A DNA stretch of 64,000 nucleotides from Buddleja alternifolia (taxonomy: Eukaryota > Streptophyta > Magnoliopsida > Lamiales > Scrophulariaceae). The DNA is taken from the NCBI GenBank assembly GCA_019426215.1, contig CM033399.1, forward strand, positions 26,359,022-26,423,021, in the 5' to 3' direction. Below the pieces are notes generated by a model, which made no database searches, was not told the DNA's origin, and saw only the letters and a list, made by a program, of their open reading frames with translations. Position numbers and translations under genes: made by a program. Below are positions 1-11,686 of the stretch, one piece after another; position 1 is the first letter of the stretch; each line of letters begins with the position of its first letter.

Positions 1-2170
1 AATAACCAAAGATATTTATAATATCTACGCGAAGGAAAAGGTAAATTTGAAAGCTTTTATTAAAGAGCATGCTTGCATCACCACAGACACATGGACATCT
101 ATTCAACATGTGAACTATATGTGTCTTACTGCTCATTTTATTGATGATAATTGGATCTTGCACAAAAGAATCTTGAATTTTTGTTCGATTACTAGTCATA
201 AGAGTGAAGAAATAGGTAGAGGTGTTGAGAAATGCTTACTTGATTGGGGTATTGAGAAGGTTTTCACTGTCACTGTTGATAATGCAACTTCAAATGATGG
301 GGCGATTGTGTATTTGAAAAAAAAAGTTTGAAAATTGGGGTCACAATATTTTAGATGGAAGATATGTGCACATGGGGTGTGTTGCACATATAGTTAATCT
401 TGTTGTTCAGGATGGATTGAAGGGGAAAGATCAACATGTGGCCATTTCTCGTATTAGAGGGGCTATTAGGTAAGTTAAAAATTCTCCGGCTAGGTACAAG
501 AGATTTAAAGAGTGTGCTGAATTTGCATAGGTGGAAACAAAGAAGTTGTTATCTCTTGATGTACCTACTAGGTGGAATTCTACCTACTTGATGTTGGACT
601 CTGCTTTGTGCCTTAGGAGAGCATTCGATGAGTACGAAGATTCGGAGGTTGCTTATACAACAGATCTTTCGAAGAAGCCATTTTATGGGGTGCCGATTGA
701 TTATGATTGGAAAAGGGTAGAGCTCTTCTTGAAATTCCTAGAGCATTTTTACACTCACTTTGCGTAGTTCAGGTTCGTTACATATTACCTCTAATCGTGT
801 CTTTCATGAAATAAGTGAGGTAAACTTGCTTTTTCGGGATTTGTTGAATAGTGATGACTTTGAATTAAGTGAGATGGCAAGAAAAATGAAAGATAAATAT
901 GACAACCATTGGGGGTCAATTGAAAAGATGAATATGGTTTTATATTATGCTGCGATTCTTAATCCACGTCAAAAATTGGAGTTCATTGAGTTTACTTTTA
1001 ATAAGATGTATGATGATGATATTGGAAAGAGTGACTCAATGAAAGACCAAGTGGAAAATGGTATTTTTGAGTTGTTTAATGATTATAAGTGGAGATATAG
1101 TCATATAATTCAAGAAACTTCAAGAAGCTCTAGTACATCACCTAGTAATGTTTCTTCATCATCTTCCTCTCTAATTGGGATTTTTAAGGATTGTTTGACC
1201 CGTGTAAATGGTGATACTATGATGACTCGTAAAGTTTCTTTACAAGAAGAGTTTAGAATGTATAAGAGTGCTGGGAAACGTGACCATGTAAAGTCCGAGT
1301 TGGAAAAATATTTGGGCGAGGAAGTTGAGGAAGATGCTAGAGAAAGATTTAATGTGCTATAAACTGGTGGAAAGTAAACAGTCAAAGATTCCCGATCCTC
1401 TCGAAGATGGCTCATGAATCATGATCTTTTAGCGGTTCCTGTCTCCACAGTTGCTTCAGAATCTTCATTTAGCACGGGTGGTCAAGTTTTAGATACATTT
1501 AGGAGTTCTTTATCTCCTAAAATAGTTCAAGCCATTATTTGTGCTCAAGATTGGCTTCGTATGAATTCCGAGCCAATAAATGTGGAGGAGGACTTGCGTG
1601 AAGTTGAAATACTTGAAAAAGGTAAATTTTTATCTCCAATTTTGGTTTATGAGTTATTCGTTTCAATTTTCCTCTAGTATTCGATTTATTCTAATAATTT
1701 TATATTTTCTTGTAGAATTGTCAGAATTGGGAGTTGATTCAAGCATCATTGACATTTGATCATGCCACTTTGATTGGGATTGTTATGCTACTTTGCATTT
1801 ATTTGTAATTTAATGAAACAATGAATTGTAATTGGCCATTGAAATTGATTATGTATGGTTTATGACTTCTTGGTAGTTTGTGTTATAATTTCAGCTGGGA
1901 GCTGAAAAACAGAGGCATAAACAGAGGCAAAATGCCTCTGTTTTTCAGCCATTTGGGCCTCCAAAAATGGGGGCCCAAAAATTTATTCCAGAAAATTTGA
2001 ATTTTGAACCCATAAAATTATGTTGGGACCTCGAACCCGATTAACCCAAACCCGAATAAACCCCGAACCCGATTACACCGATTAATTAGGTTCGGTTTCG
2101 GGTAGCACCATTTCCAAACCCGAACCCGAACAACCCCAACCCGAAAAACCGAACCAAACGCCCACCCCTA
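1..2170 (+). mobile_element. hAT-superfamily DNA transposon, left end outside the window
   Basis: The body encodes a decayed hAT transposase. The right end is a run of telegraphic CCCGAACC-type repeats closing in CCACCCCTA at 2162-2170, whose reverse complement TAGGGGTGGG is a common terminus of plant hAT elements. The next bases, cccacaca (2171-2178), fall inside a Copia integrase reading frame, so the transposon sits in that Copia element. The eight bases would be one copy of the hAT target duplication; the other copy lies before the window. The call as hAT is firm. The exact right end rests on the terminus motif only. Confidence 0.75.
47..1677 (+). pseudogene. hAT transposase (RICESLEEPER-like), frameshifted
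   Basis: Protein blocks in order match plant hAT transposases. The RNase H-like catalytic region has TTDTWTS and VDNATSNDG (47-331). The insertion/central region includes DVPTRWNSTYLMLD (531-767). There is a long helical part (760-1362). The C-terminal hAT dimerization domain contains VPVSTVASESSFSTGG and RSSLSPKIVQAIICAQDWL (1414-1677). The frame changes at least three times (about 330, 765 and 1360-1415), and a stop separates the dimerization block. The N-terminal BED zinc finger would lie before the window. In a working element this protein binds the terminal repeats and performs cut-and-paste transposition. This copy cannot make an intact enzyme. Confidence 0.8.
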
Positions 2171-4528
2171 CCCACACACCTCTCAACAAAATGGGAAAGC
2201 CGAACGAACTCTTCGCTCTATCAACAATATTGTTCACACACTCCTTTTTCAAGCTTAACTCCCTCCTACATTTTGGGTTGAAGCTCTTCATATGGCATCT
2301 CATCTGCTAAATCTTCTTCCCACCAAAACTCTTTCCTTTCGCACTCCCTTCGAAATTCTTTATAAAATCTTTCCTACCTACTCCCACCTTCGCATTTTTG
2401 GGTGTCTCTGTTACCCCAATATAACCGCCACCTCCTCTCACAAACTCGCCCCCCGCTCTTTTGCATGTATTTTTTTAGGATATCCTTCTCATCATCGTGG
2501 CTATCGTTGTCTTGATCTCTCATCAAATAAAATTATTTTATCTCGTCACGTCATTTTTGATGAATCTGTCTTTCCTTACTCTTTCTTTCACCCGTCTGTT
2601 CCCCCCTCAAATTACTCTGATTATTCTTTTCTTCCTCCTAACGATGACGATCCTCCTCATTCCATTCGCAATACGATCCTAAATAGCTCTTCCGACCCCA
2701 CCACCACCGTGACTCCTCCTGCTCTTCCGGCCCCTTCCCCTGCTGCCCCTACGGATTCCCCGCCTCCTCCCGACCCAAATCTGCACCAAATGGTCACTCG
2801 CTCCAAATCTGGCATCTTTAGACCCCGTCAAATTCTCAATCTCTCTATTTCCTCCTCTATTTCTCCAATTCCTCGTTCCTATACTCAAGCTCTTCGAGAC
2901 TCTTCTTAGAAACATGCCATAGATGTTGAACTCTCGGCCTTGCGTTCCAATGACACTTGGGATTTAGTTCCTCGTCCTCCTAATACCAATATCGTCGGGT
3001 CCAAATGAATTTTTCATCATAAGTTTCGCTCTGATGGTTCCCTTGAGCGATATAAAGCTCGTCTCGTTGCTCAAGGCTTCTCTCAACAGCCTCGTCTCGA
3101 CTATGATGAAACATTCAGTCCTGTTGTCAAACCAGCTACTATTCGTACCATCCTCAGTCTCGCTGTCTCTTGTTCCTGGCCTATTCATCAATTAGATATC
3201 AAAAATGTTTTTCTTTACTATCATCTTTCTTTAGTTGTCTTTATGCAACAACCCCCCGGTTACTTTGATCCATTTCGTCCTAATCACGTCTGTCGTCTCA
3301 AGAAAGCTCTTTATGGTCTTAAGAAGGCTCCTCGTGCTTGGTATCAACGTTTTGCCTCCTTCATTTTTTCTCTCGATTTTCAAAGTGGCAAGGCGGACAC
3401 ATCTCTCTTTATCCTTCATAGCTCTTCCCACACTGCTTATCTTCTTCTCTATGTTGACGATATCATTCTAACGGCTTCTTTCGACACTCTTCTCTCTTCC
3501 ATCACTCGTCTTCTCTCTTCAGAATTCTCCATGACTGACCTTGGCTCCCTTCACTACTTCCTTGGCATTTCAGTTTCTCGTTCTTCCTCCGGTCTCTATC
3601 TATCTCAAGAAAAGTTTGCTAGTGAAATTCTTAAATGTGCCTCCATGTCTTCTTGTAATCCGTGTGCCATTCCTATCGACACTAAATCCAAACTCTCCTC
3701 TTCTGGGCCTTCTGTTTCTGATTCCTCTCTCTATCGTAGTCTTGCGGGTGCTCTTCAATACCTCACCTTCACTCGTCCCGATATCACCTATGTTGTTCAA
3801 CAAATTTGCCTCTTTATGCATGACCCTCGCACACCCCATTTCAATGCTCTAAAACGTATTCTTAGATATCTTCAGGGTACCCTTTCTCATTCTCTTCATC
3901 TTCGTCCTTCTCCTTCTTCCAGTCTCATCGCCTATTCCGACGCCGACTGGGCAGGCTGTCCTGATACCCGTCGCTCCACTTCTGGTTATTGTGTGTTTTT
4001 AGGCGATAATCTCATTTCTTGGTCATCCAAAAGTCAACATGTTGTCTCCCAGTCTAGTGCTGAAGCTGAATATCGTGGTGTTGCCAATGCTATTGCTGAC
4101 ACTTGTTGGCTTTGTAATCTTTTATTTAAGTTACGTTGTCCTCTTTCTCGTGCCACTATTGTTTATTGTGACAATATTAGTTCCATTTTTATGGCCTCTG
4201 ATCCTGTACAGCACCAAAGAACTAAACATATTGAAATAGATATTCATTTTGTGCATGAACGTGTTGCCTTAGGTGAAGTTCGTGTGATGCACGTCCCATC
4301 AGTATGCAGATATCTTCACCAAAGGCCTCCCGTCACAATTATTTTTAGATTTTCGATCCAGTCTCAACATACGGGATCCTCCTGTTTCGACTGCGTTTAT
4401 GTATCTTTATTGTATATCTCTTTCCATATATTCTAGCATAGTATTTCCTTGTACACCAAGACTCTTGTATCTATTTATATGTCTCTGTGTAATACTAGGT
4501 TCCCTACGGGGTTTTACATAATCTAACA
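2171..4528 (+). mobile_element. Ty1/Copia retrotransposon, 3' part
   Basis: The segment starts in the middle of the integrase, where the hAT element interrupts it, and runs through reverse transcriptase and RNase H. Downstream of the polyprotein, 4437-4528 looks like the end of an LTR: a T-rich tract with CTTGTATCTATTTATATG and an end in ATCTAACA. No complete 3' LTR or polypurine tract can be defined, so the LTR is probably truncated at its 5' side. The missing 5' half lies beyond the hAT insertion, outside the window. Confidence 0.7.
2172..4436 (+). pseudogene. Copia polyprotein fragment (integrase end, RT, RNase H)
   Basis: In one frame the order is the integrase C-terminal part (HTSQQNGKAERT, then ILYKIFPTYSHLRIFGCLCYP), a proline-rich linker, the reverse transcriptase ([19 protein letters not shown]; catalytic YVDD at 3450-3461), and RNase H ([48 protein letters not shown]). 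The frame contains TAA near 2252 and TAG at about 2907. A TGA sits near 3006, where the family has Trp. A frameshift at about 4305 breaks the conserved C-terminus. RNase H catalytic acids appear present. The element is dead, but the RT core is still readable. Confidence 0.85.
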
Positions 4529-5581
4529 CTAACGACTGGTCATAAGTTATGTCACTTCACGACGAAAACGTCGCGTTCTATAGGAAGGGTGAGTGTGATA
4601 CCATATTTCACATAGGATAAGAATTAAACAAGAGTATTTTAACGATGCACATGATGCATTTGGAGACAATTCTAGTATTCAACGTTTTTGCGAGCCCAAA
4701 ATGTGACATTATAAACCACTATTAGACATTAGAATAGATACAAACTTAATTACCTTTAGAATTTTGAACCTCAGTTTTACCATTACCATCATTTGACTAG
4801 GGATTCTTTAAGGGAATGCTTCCAATCTAAAATGTATATGGATACGATATGAATACGCAATACAATAAATTTTAAAATTTTAGGATACAATATGTTGAGG
4901 ATATGTCTCTGTATATGTATATATAATATTTAAAAAATAAATTTGATTCAATAGCTTCATTGACATAAATAAAATTTTGTCTAGTTGTTTAAATTTCTTT
5001 GTCATTTGTTTAGCTTTTATGTATAATTTTTAACAAAAGACCGAAAATATTATTTTTTTTCCTATTTTAGCCCAAAAAGTATTGTATAATTTTTTCTAAA
5101 AAAAAAACTCGGCCTAGTATTAAAAATGTGTGAGATACTTCAAATTTTGTATCGGATACGATATCCAAAAGTTTCTTTTTTCTTTTATTGTTGGACATTT
5201 CAAAAATATCCTGAACACGGTATCTGAGTGTATCGATGAAGGATACGGGTATGATGCATATACGATACTACACTAGATCATATTTAGGAGTACCCGTGTG
5301 TTATAGCTTTCAATTGAGTTTCTAAAACAAGGTTCTTTTTTTTTTTTCCTTTTTGAGTGGGACAACAAAATTAGATAAGTGAGGTGCATGATGATGTTAT
5401 TTGAGGTCAAATTATCTACGCAATGACGCAAACAAGAAAGTTAAGTAGTGAGATAAACACCCCAAAAACTGGGGGGAATTTTCAATACAATAAAAGGGAC
5501 AAAGACAAAGAATATTAGCTGCTACGAATTAAATATTTTACTTGGGATTAATTATTGTGTAAACAGATTGTCAATTTAATC
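4529..5581. other. Gene-free stretch; ATACGATA-rich repeat remnant
   Basis: No coding region is supported. Between about 4836 and 5275 short motifs such as GGATACGATAT, GATACGATATCC and CATATACGATAC recur in both orientations, which suggests an old inverted-repeat element, but no clean ends or target duplication were found. The rest is AT-rich sequence with homopolymer runs. Confidence 0.4.
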
Positions 5582-7475
5582 GAGGGTTAAATTCACTTTG
5601 TCCCATTATTCTGTAGAGTATAAAAGTTTTTTTTGGTTACTTGCCCCCTCTACTAGTATTAGAAACTTTAAAGTTTATATACATATGAGCTATATATATA
5701 AATCAAAATATTATTGTACTACATAATGAAAAATTCACCTTGTACCCATATGATAATTTATGCAATATTTTGTCCATTTCGATAAAAAAATTCATTATTT
5801 AACCCAAATTTTATTTGAAGTTAACTTTATTAAATAAGTTAATTTCAATGAACTCAAAGCTAAATAAATAATATAAAAGTATATCTTATTGCAATAGTAT
5901 AGAGTAAAGGCACATTAAATTTTCAATTATCTCATATAAATATATATGCCACCGTCTTAAATTTTTCCAAAAACACCTCTCTCTCTCTCTCTCTATGACA
6001 ATGGGGCGGGTTTGGCTTAGCCCGCTACCCGCCCATTGATCTTTTTTGAAACCCATAGCTTGCCCCTGCTTCCTTCCCCACCCTTTCAAATACCCAACGG
6101 AGTCTGTATGAACCCGTTAAACCCAAATGAGTAATGAAAATTCAAAAAATTCACCCAATGATCTGTTCCAACCCGCACTGACCTGATCCGAATCTGAATA
6201 ATCCAACAACCATTAAACCTACAACATAGAAAAATAATAATGAAATTCTACACAAATAATAATCAAAATATATTCATAAGTCCAAATTTAATATCCATAT
6301 CAATACGTCATTTACTAGACTACTACACCAAATAACATCCATGGTTATGTACTTCAATACTACTAGACTACTACGTCAAATTAAAAATAGGTCATAAGAC
6401 AGAATATTTAAATTCTTCATAAACTTAACCAAAAAATAAAATGAACTAGATTGTCTAGGACTCTAGGTATCGCATTCTTCTTCTACGTCTTCTTCCATAT
6501 CAAGCAAATTAAGTTATGCAACTAGATGCTCAAAATATATAATAAAAAAATTATTTACTGAATAATACTGGTGGGGCAGGTTGCAGTAAACCAGCTACCT
6601 GCCCGTACCCATTTAGTGAACCTGAACCTGTCCCTAGAAAAGGCAGGTTCGGGGCGAATGCCCATTTAATAATGCCCCATCGCCATCCCTATATATCTCT
6701 CTATCTCTTTCTAAAAACATGGTTAATTTAATAGATATTAGAATAAATTTCTTAGCATTGTGCTTTTTAATTTTGGTTGTACCCTCACAATTTACTAGTT
6801 GTATATTGAAATTATTTAGTTAATATGTATTGATATATGCACGTACGTGTTATTTACATAACTACATTACATCTAATATTCAAATAAAATAAAGTCAGGT
6901 CATTGGTCACTAACTAACATAAAGTTATTGTGCATATAAAGAAGTATGTACGTGTTATATACAAAATCATATAAACAGTTTCATCATTTTTCAAATAAAA
7001 AAGACAATACTTGAAAAATAAATAATTCTATTGGGATAATATTGCTCTAATAAAATAATAATAATGTGATTTAAAAGTTATATTTAACAATGAAATTAAA
7101 GGATTAGTAAAAATCTATTATGTAACAAAAACTTATATTATTAGTGGTCATAAAACTTATTTGAGCTAATTTGAGTTTAATAGGTCTTATGTAGCTATGT
7201 TTACTACTATAATGGTATGTTGCAACTTATATAATTGAAGGTTAAATTATTAGTGTTAAATAAAATTAGGGTCATATTAATTGGAATTAGGTTGCATAAG
7301 GCCAAACTAATATATATTTTAATTGAAGTGTGCACAATAATTTATGACTTTATATATCTCAAAGCTATTTTGGTCTATAAATATTATCCAATAAAGTATT
7401 TAAAATTTTTATTAATAGAGGGGAGTAAGTGACATCTACCTCATAGTACAAGGGGCAAGGTGAATTTAACCCCTT
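5582..7475. mobile_element. TIR element, about 1.9 kb, non-coding
   Basis: The left end at 5582-5603 (GAGGGTTAAATTCACTTTG) matches the reverse complement of the right end at 7452-7475 (GGGGTTAAATTCACCTTGCC). Similarity continues inward to the TTACTTGCCCCCTC / GAGGGGAGTAAGTGAC blocks. No protein is readable inside. It contains a second, nested element (5994-6691). This is a non-autonomous DNA element; the superfamily is not determined because the target duplication is unclear. Confidence 0.5.
5994..6691. mobile_element. hAT-type MITE of the TAGGGATGGC family, nested
   Basis: The left end reads TATGACAATGGGGCGGGTTT after a CT microsatellite. The right end, CGCCATCCCTA, is the reverse complement of TAGGGATGGCG. 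Both flanks are rich in CCCGCC/GGGGCAGG words typical of this family. The same terminus occurs in the better preserved copy at 24435-25033. The left end is damaged and no clear 8-bp duplication remains. Confidence 0.5.
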
Positions 7476-9529
7476 AATTAAAATTGGCTTTTATTAATTA
7501 ACTATTCAGTTTTTCTTTGTTTTTTAAGTAGTTGCAAATAAACTTTAAATTGTTACTAGAATGATAATTGGTATTCATGACATGTAATGAATTCATTAAA
7601 AAAAAAATGTTGGGGTTGGTCTATTTTCTTTATGTTATTCCATCAATGGGATTATGAGTCGATTGTGGGTGTTGGACTCGCTCAAAATGCACAAAATGAC
7701 TAAAAACCCAATAATTTAGAACAATGGTATGGACCAATTATACTAAGATAATAATAATAGTAATGATAATATGTCAGGTGAAAACTTTAAAATTATTTAA
7801 TTATGTATATTTCGTAGACAAGAGCTTATATTTTGTCACGATAACGACTCTCAGTGACATAATTACTTATAAATTGTCATTAATTATTTGATAAATAATA
7901 ACTACGAATTGTGTAAATTGTGGTTATTCTTCAAGGTAGGAGAGAGGGTGATTGGAGCCTTCAGCACTTTCGGCTTTCCGCAACGTTAGGACATAGAGTG
8001 TAAAGAAGCAGTCTCCTTATTTATTATTTTCTTAAGTATTTTTTTACTTCTTTTTAGAGATTAATAAAGTATCGAGGTCCTATAATACCTCTTGCTTTAG
8101 ACATGAAAATAGTTTAATTAACTGAAATCCAATAAAACATTATAACCATAAATGTTTGAAAGTCAAGTTTGACAAAGCTTTTGAGAATAAAAGTTTCGAT
8201 TTTTTTCCAAATACAAATGCAATTATAACCATTAATCACATTTCAGAATGTGTTTGATATAGCAATGTGACTTTTTATCTTTTCGAACTTTTTGCCTAAC
8301 TCCCCATTCCTAAAGGATAAACTAGAGTTGTGCACGTCTCTTGGTGATTAATGGGAAAATTGATGTTCTTTCTACATTTGTTTATCTCCAATAATTGCAG
8401 ACAGAAAATGACTGGTAATTAGACTAATCATGAAAAGAAAATCACTTAGCTATAGAAAGCAGTAATCAGCCTCGCATGCTTGGAGCCAAGTAGATCAAAT
8501 TAATAAGGGAAAATTAGACATGGACCTCTTTATTGTGTAATGTTATCAAAATTCCTCTTTATTTATTGAAAATTACCAACACATTTTTTTATAAAACCAA
8601 TGTCGCGTGTCTCACTGGGGTTACTTTAGTATTTGTATTATTTATTAAGGTTGAGGACTTGAATTTAACTATTTTAGTTTATCAAATATGTACATCCTAA
8701 ATAAATACATTGATACTTTAATTTGGGTGCAATCAAAGGGTTGAAGAGTCAAATTAAAACTAGTAGTCAACTAATGCACCGATCCACGTTCTCACTAGGC
8801 CTTCATTCCCATCCAAATAAACAATCATGCTCACTTTTATCTCGGGCAAATTGCATTTTTTATCATGTAACTGTGCACGGGGTTAAAATAGTGTCGAATA
8901 CAAAGTTGAGAATCTCAAAAGACCGGTACGGAACGTAAGGATCCTACCTGACTTAAGAAGGATAATAATTAAAGTATTAACACTAATCGCCCAAACCTAG
9001 CCTAATACTTAATGAGCCCCGGGTGCTGTGTATATTGTTGATGATGATGGGTAGATTAATTGCTTAGATTTTGAGTTGTTGGTGGAAGGTTTTCTACATT
9101 AATGTGAAAGGTGTTATAATGTGAGTATGATGATGAAGTTCTCTGTGGCCCCGTGAATCCGAATTATTAAGTCTTAGGGGTGTTCCACCTAATGCCCTAT
9201 AACCAACTGGTTGGGGAGCCGTTGACTGAAAATTCGCTACAAGGAGTCACGGGAAAGCCTAATAGAAAACGACATTGCACAATTATCATAGCCAATTATA
9301 TGCACCCTCCCCCTTTCTTGAGCGTTTGTACTCTTCTTTTCGTGGCAAGGCTATTCCTTGTGCACTTGTTTGTAATTCCTTTCTTTTTTAATGCATTTGA
9401 TTTCTCCAAAAAAAAAAAAAGTATTAACTTTCACTTTCATGTGGAAGATGCTGAGTTCAATTCTAGGATGTCACAATTTGTGGCTTTTCTTTGCTTCTAT
9501 GGAGTCTTATAGAGTCTGTGTAGCCTAGG
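7476..9529. other. Gene-free stretch
   Basis: AT-rich intergenic sequence. Short open frames at 8723-8938 and 9180-9512 lack any recognisable motif, and the second runs through a poly(A) tract at 9409-9421, so they were not called. No RNA gene or clear repeat structure is visible. Confidence 0.5.
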
Positions 9530-9678
9530 AGTGTAAGGTGAGTCGAGCCGGTTCGCGAGCCTAGCAAGCTGACTCGATTAAAGCTCGGATCGAGCTCGAG
9601 ATGAGCTTCACGAGCTCAAGCTTATTCATGAACCGAGCTCAAGCTTGCATTTGAATGTTCATAAGCTCGCGAGCCGGC

Positions 9679-9716
<38 letters not shown>

Positions 9717-10510
9717 GTGTTTACTTAATATTATATTCAATAAATCTTGATCTTACACATTATGTTTGATCAAATGATATTGAATAAGTATTTAACATGT
9801 TAGTGCCAACTTTCGTATATGCATATATATTAGTAATAATGCTTTTATTATCCAAATCTTACTTATATTAGTAATAACAACTTATATGAATAATATTGTA
9901 ATAATAATAATTAAGTAACTACGAAATAATATATTCAAAAATATTATAAAAGTTCTACTTAATCCAAAATTTTCATTGTTATAATTTTTCAGTGAAACTA
10001 ATCCAATCTAACTATTGCCTTTTATACTAAATATATTTGTTCATTTTGTCATATATTCATTTCGAAATTCATAATTGTATGCATATATTTTTGTAAAGAA
10101 TAAATTTTATTTTATTTTCTTCTCCAAGTTCTCTTCCCCACTAATGGCTCGAGTGCTTATCATTATCCGTTCATCTTTGCGAGATTTTTGTACAAATTTC
10201 AGGATTTAAAATATATATTCATTCAATAGAAAAAAAAACTGTTCGAGCTTGCAAATGAGTCAAAATATCGAGCTTGGCTTGAGCTCGAACGAACAAACAA
10301 GTCAAGCTCAAACTTGGCTCGACCTCGAACGGCCAACGAGCCGAGCTCGAGCTTGGCTTGTTTGCCTCGAACTCGAGCTCAAAAGAAATGGGCTCAATGA
10401 ACTTGAGCTCGAGCTCGAGCTCAATTTTTTTAAGATGAGCTCGAGCTCAATTTTTTTAAGATGAGCTCGAGCTCGAGCCTGTAAAATTTGTAAGGCTCAG
10501 CTCATTTAAA
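9530..10510. mobile_element. GAGCTCGAGC-rich MITE-like element
   Basis: The left arm (about 9530-9680) contains GAGCCGGTTCGCGAGCC, CGGATCGAGCTCGAG and GCTCGCGAGCCGG. The right arm (10225-10510) contains CGAGCTTGGCTTGAGCTCG, ACGAGCCGAGCTCGAGC and two near-identical AAGATGAGCTCGAGCTC repeats. Plant hAT-type MITEs commonly have such arms starting near TAGGGGTGTAAACGAGC; the left edge here reads TAGGAGTGTAAGGTGAG. The middle (9717-10220) is AT-rich and non-coding. The boundaries are approximate. Confidence 0.5.
9676..9716. repeat. (ATT)n microsatellite
   Basis: About 13 uninterrupted TTA/ATT units at the inner edge of the left arm of the GAGCTC-rich element. Confidence 0.9.
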
Positions 10511-10988
10511 GCCCAAGTGTGGTCCATGATTAAAAATTATCGGTCCGAGTTTGTCGGGTCAGGATATCCTCTTTGTCTAGATTTAACAAAAATTATTAAC
10601 ACTAATCAATGAGTATTTATAGTGTTTATAATGGATCACAAGTTGAAGCCCTTTTAACTGCCTTACATAATAAGTTAACAATAATAATGGGTTATGACAT
10701 ATTAATTCCATATTGTTTCTCAATTTTATTATACCATTTACCAAATCATCCTTAATTATAATTAGGACACATCAATGCGTAAAAATGCTAGTTACCTACT
10801 TATCAAATGTTATTCAACTACTCCGATCAACAATTTTCATAATACAGCATTTATTTTTTCATAAGGGGTCGATGATTATATTCATACTCCTTCACTTATT
10901 GTGTTATTATCAACCTCCTCATTTTTGGTAAATTACCAACACACACCCTGTGTCAGGGTTAAATTAATGTTTGTGTGTACATACATAC

Positions 10989-11036
<48 letters not shown>

Positions 11037-11079
11037 TGACAGGAAGTGAAATTGTAATCTAACACGAGGTGAAATTATA
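10511..11079. other. Gene-free stretch with AT microsatellite
   Basis: AT-rich sequence without a supported gene. It holds the dinucleotide run described separately at 10989-11034. Confidence 0.5.
10989..11034. repeat. (AT)n microsatellite
   Basis: An alternating AT/TA run with one C interruption, preceded by three ATAC units. It is a likely length-variable marker. Confidence 0.9.
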
Positions 11080-11686
11080 GAGCCCGATTGGATGGAATGT
11101 TATTTCTCATTTCTCGTTTTTCTTAAAAAAAGTAAGAAATTTCATTTTTAAGGGATAGAGATATGATAGTGAAAGTGTATATGGATAGGTTTTTTTGATA
11201 AAAAAAAGTATAATGATTAGGTGTGATGTGATATTATTTTTTGTAAGAAAAGTAATTTTTTCGTGAGATATAGGTATGAATGAGTTTTTATTTTCTAAGA
11301 AAATTTAGACATATCGAAGTTAAACTAATCAATTAAGATTTCCAAAAATGTGTAAAGTGAATCTTATTTCACTCCTTGTGTCATTGCAAATTAAGATATG
11401 TAATTATTTTGATGCCTATCTATGTTAAGACATTGGCCGGTAAATATTTTTTAGTTGTTGGGTGAACTGTTAAATTATGAATAGTGAAATAGTTAATTTT
11501 TTTGAGAAAAATCTGAAAGAAATGCCGATTAATTTTTTTTCTGAAGAAAATTTGAGATTTTTTAGGGAATATTGATTGTAACATTTCTTTGAGATAATTT
11601 TAAGAGATGCCAAATGAGTTTATTGTTGATGAATATTTTTTTTGAAAAATCAAAAATGGGAAATGAATGGCCATCCAATTAGTGCC
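11080..11686. mobile_element. TIR element, about 0.6 kb
   Basis: The left end AGCCCGATTGGATGGAATG (11081 on) is an imperfect inverted copy of the right end CATTC/GGCCATCCAATTAGTGCC (11669-11686). The interior is AT-rich with no coding capacity. The target duplication was not resolved. Confidence 0.5.

Noticed and set aside
9437..9475. B-box-like GAGTTCAATTCTAGG, possible SINE
   Set aside because: No A box at a suitable distance upstream; a poly(A) run lies there instead, so at most a fragment.
9180..9512. Open frame of 110 codons
   Set aside because: It crosses a poly(A) tract, has no recognisable motif and no gene-like composition.
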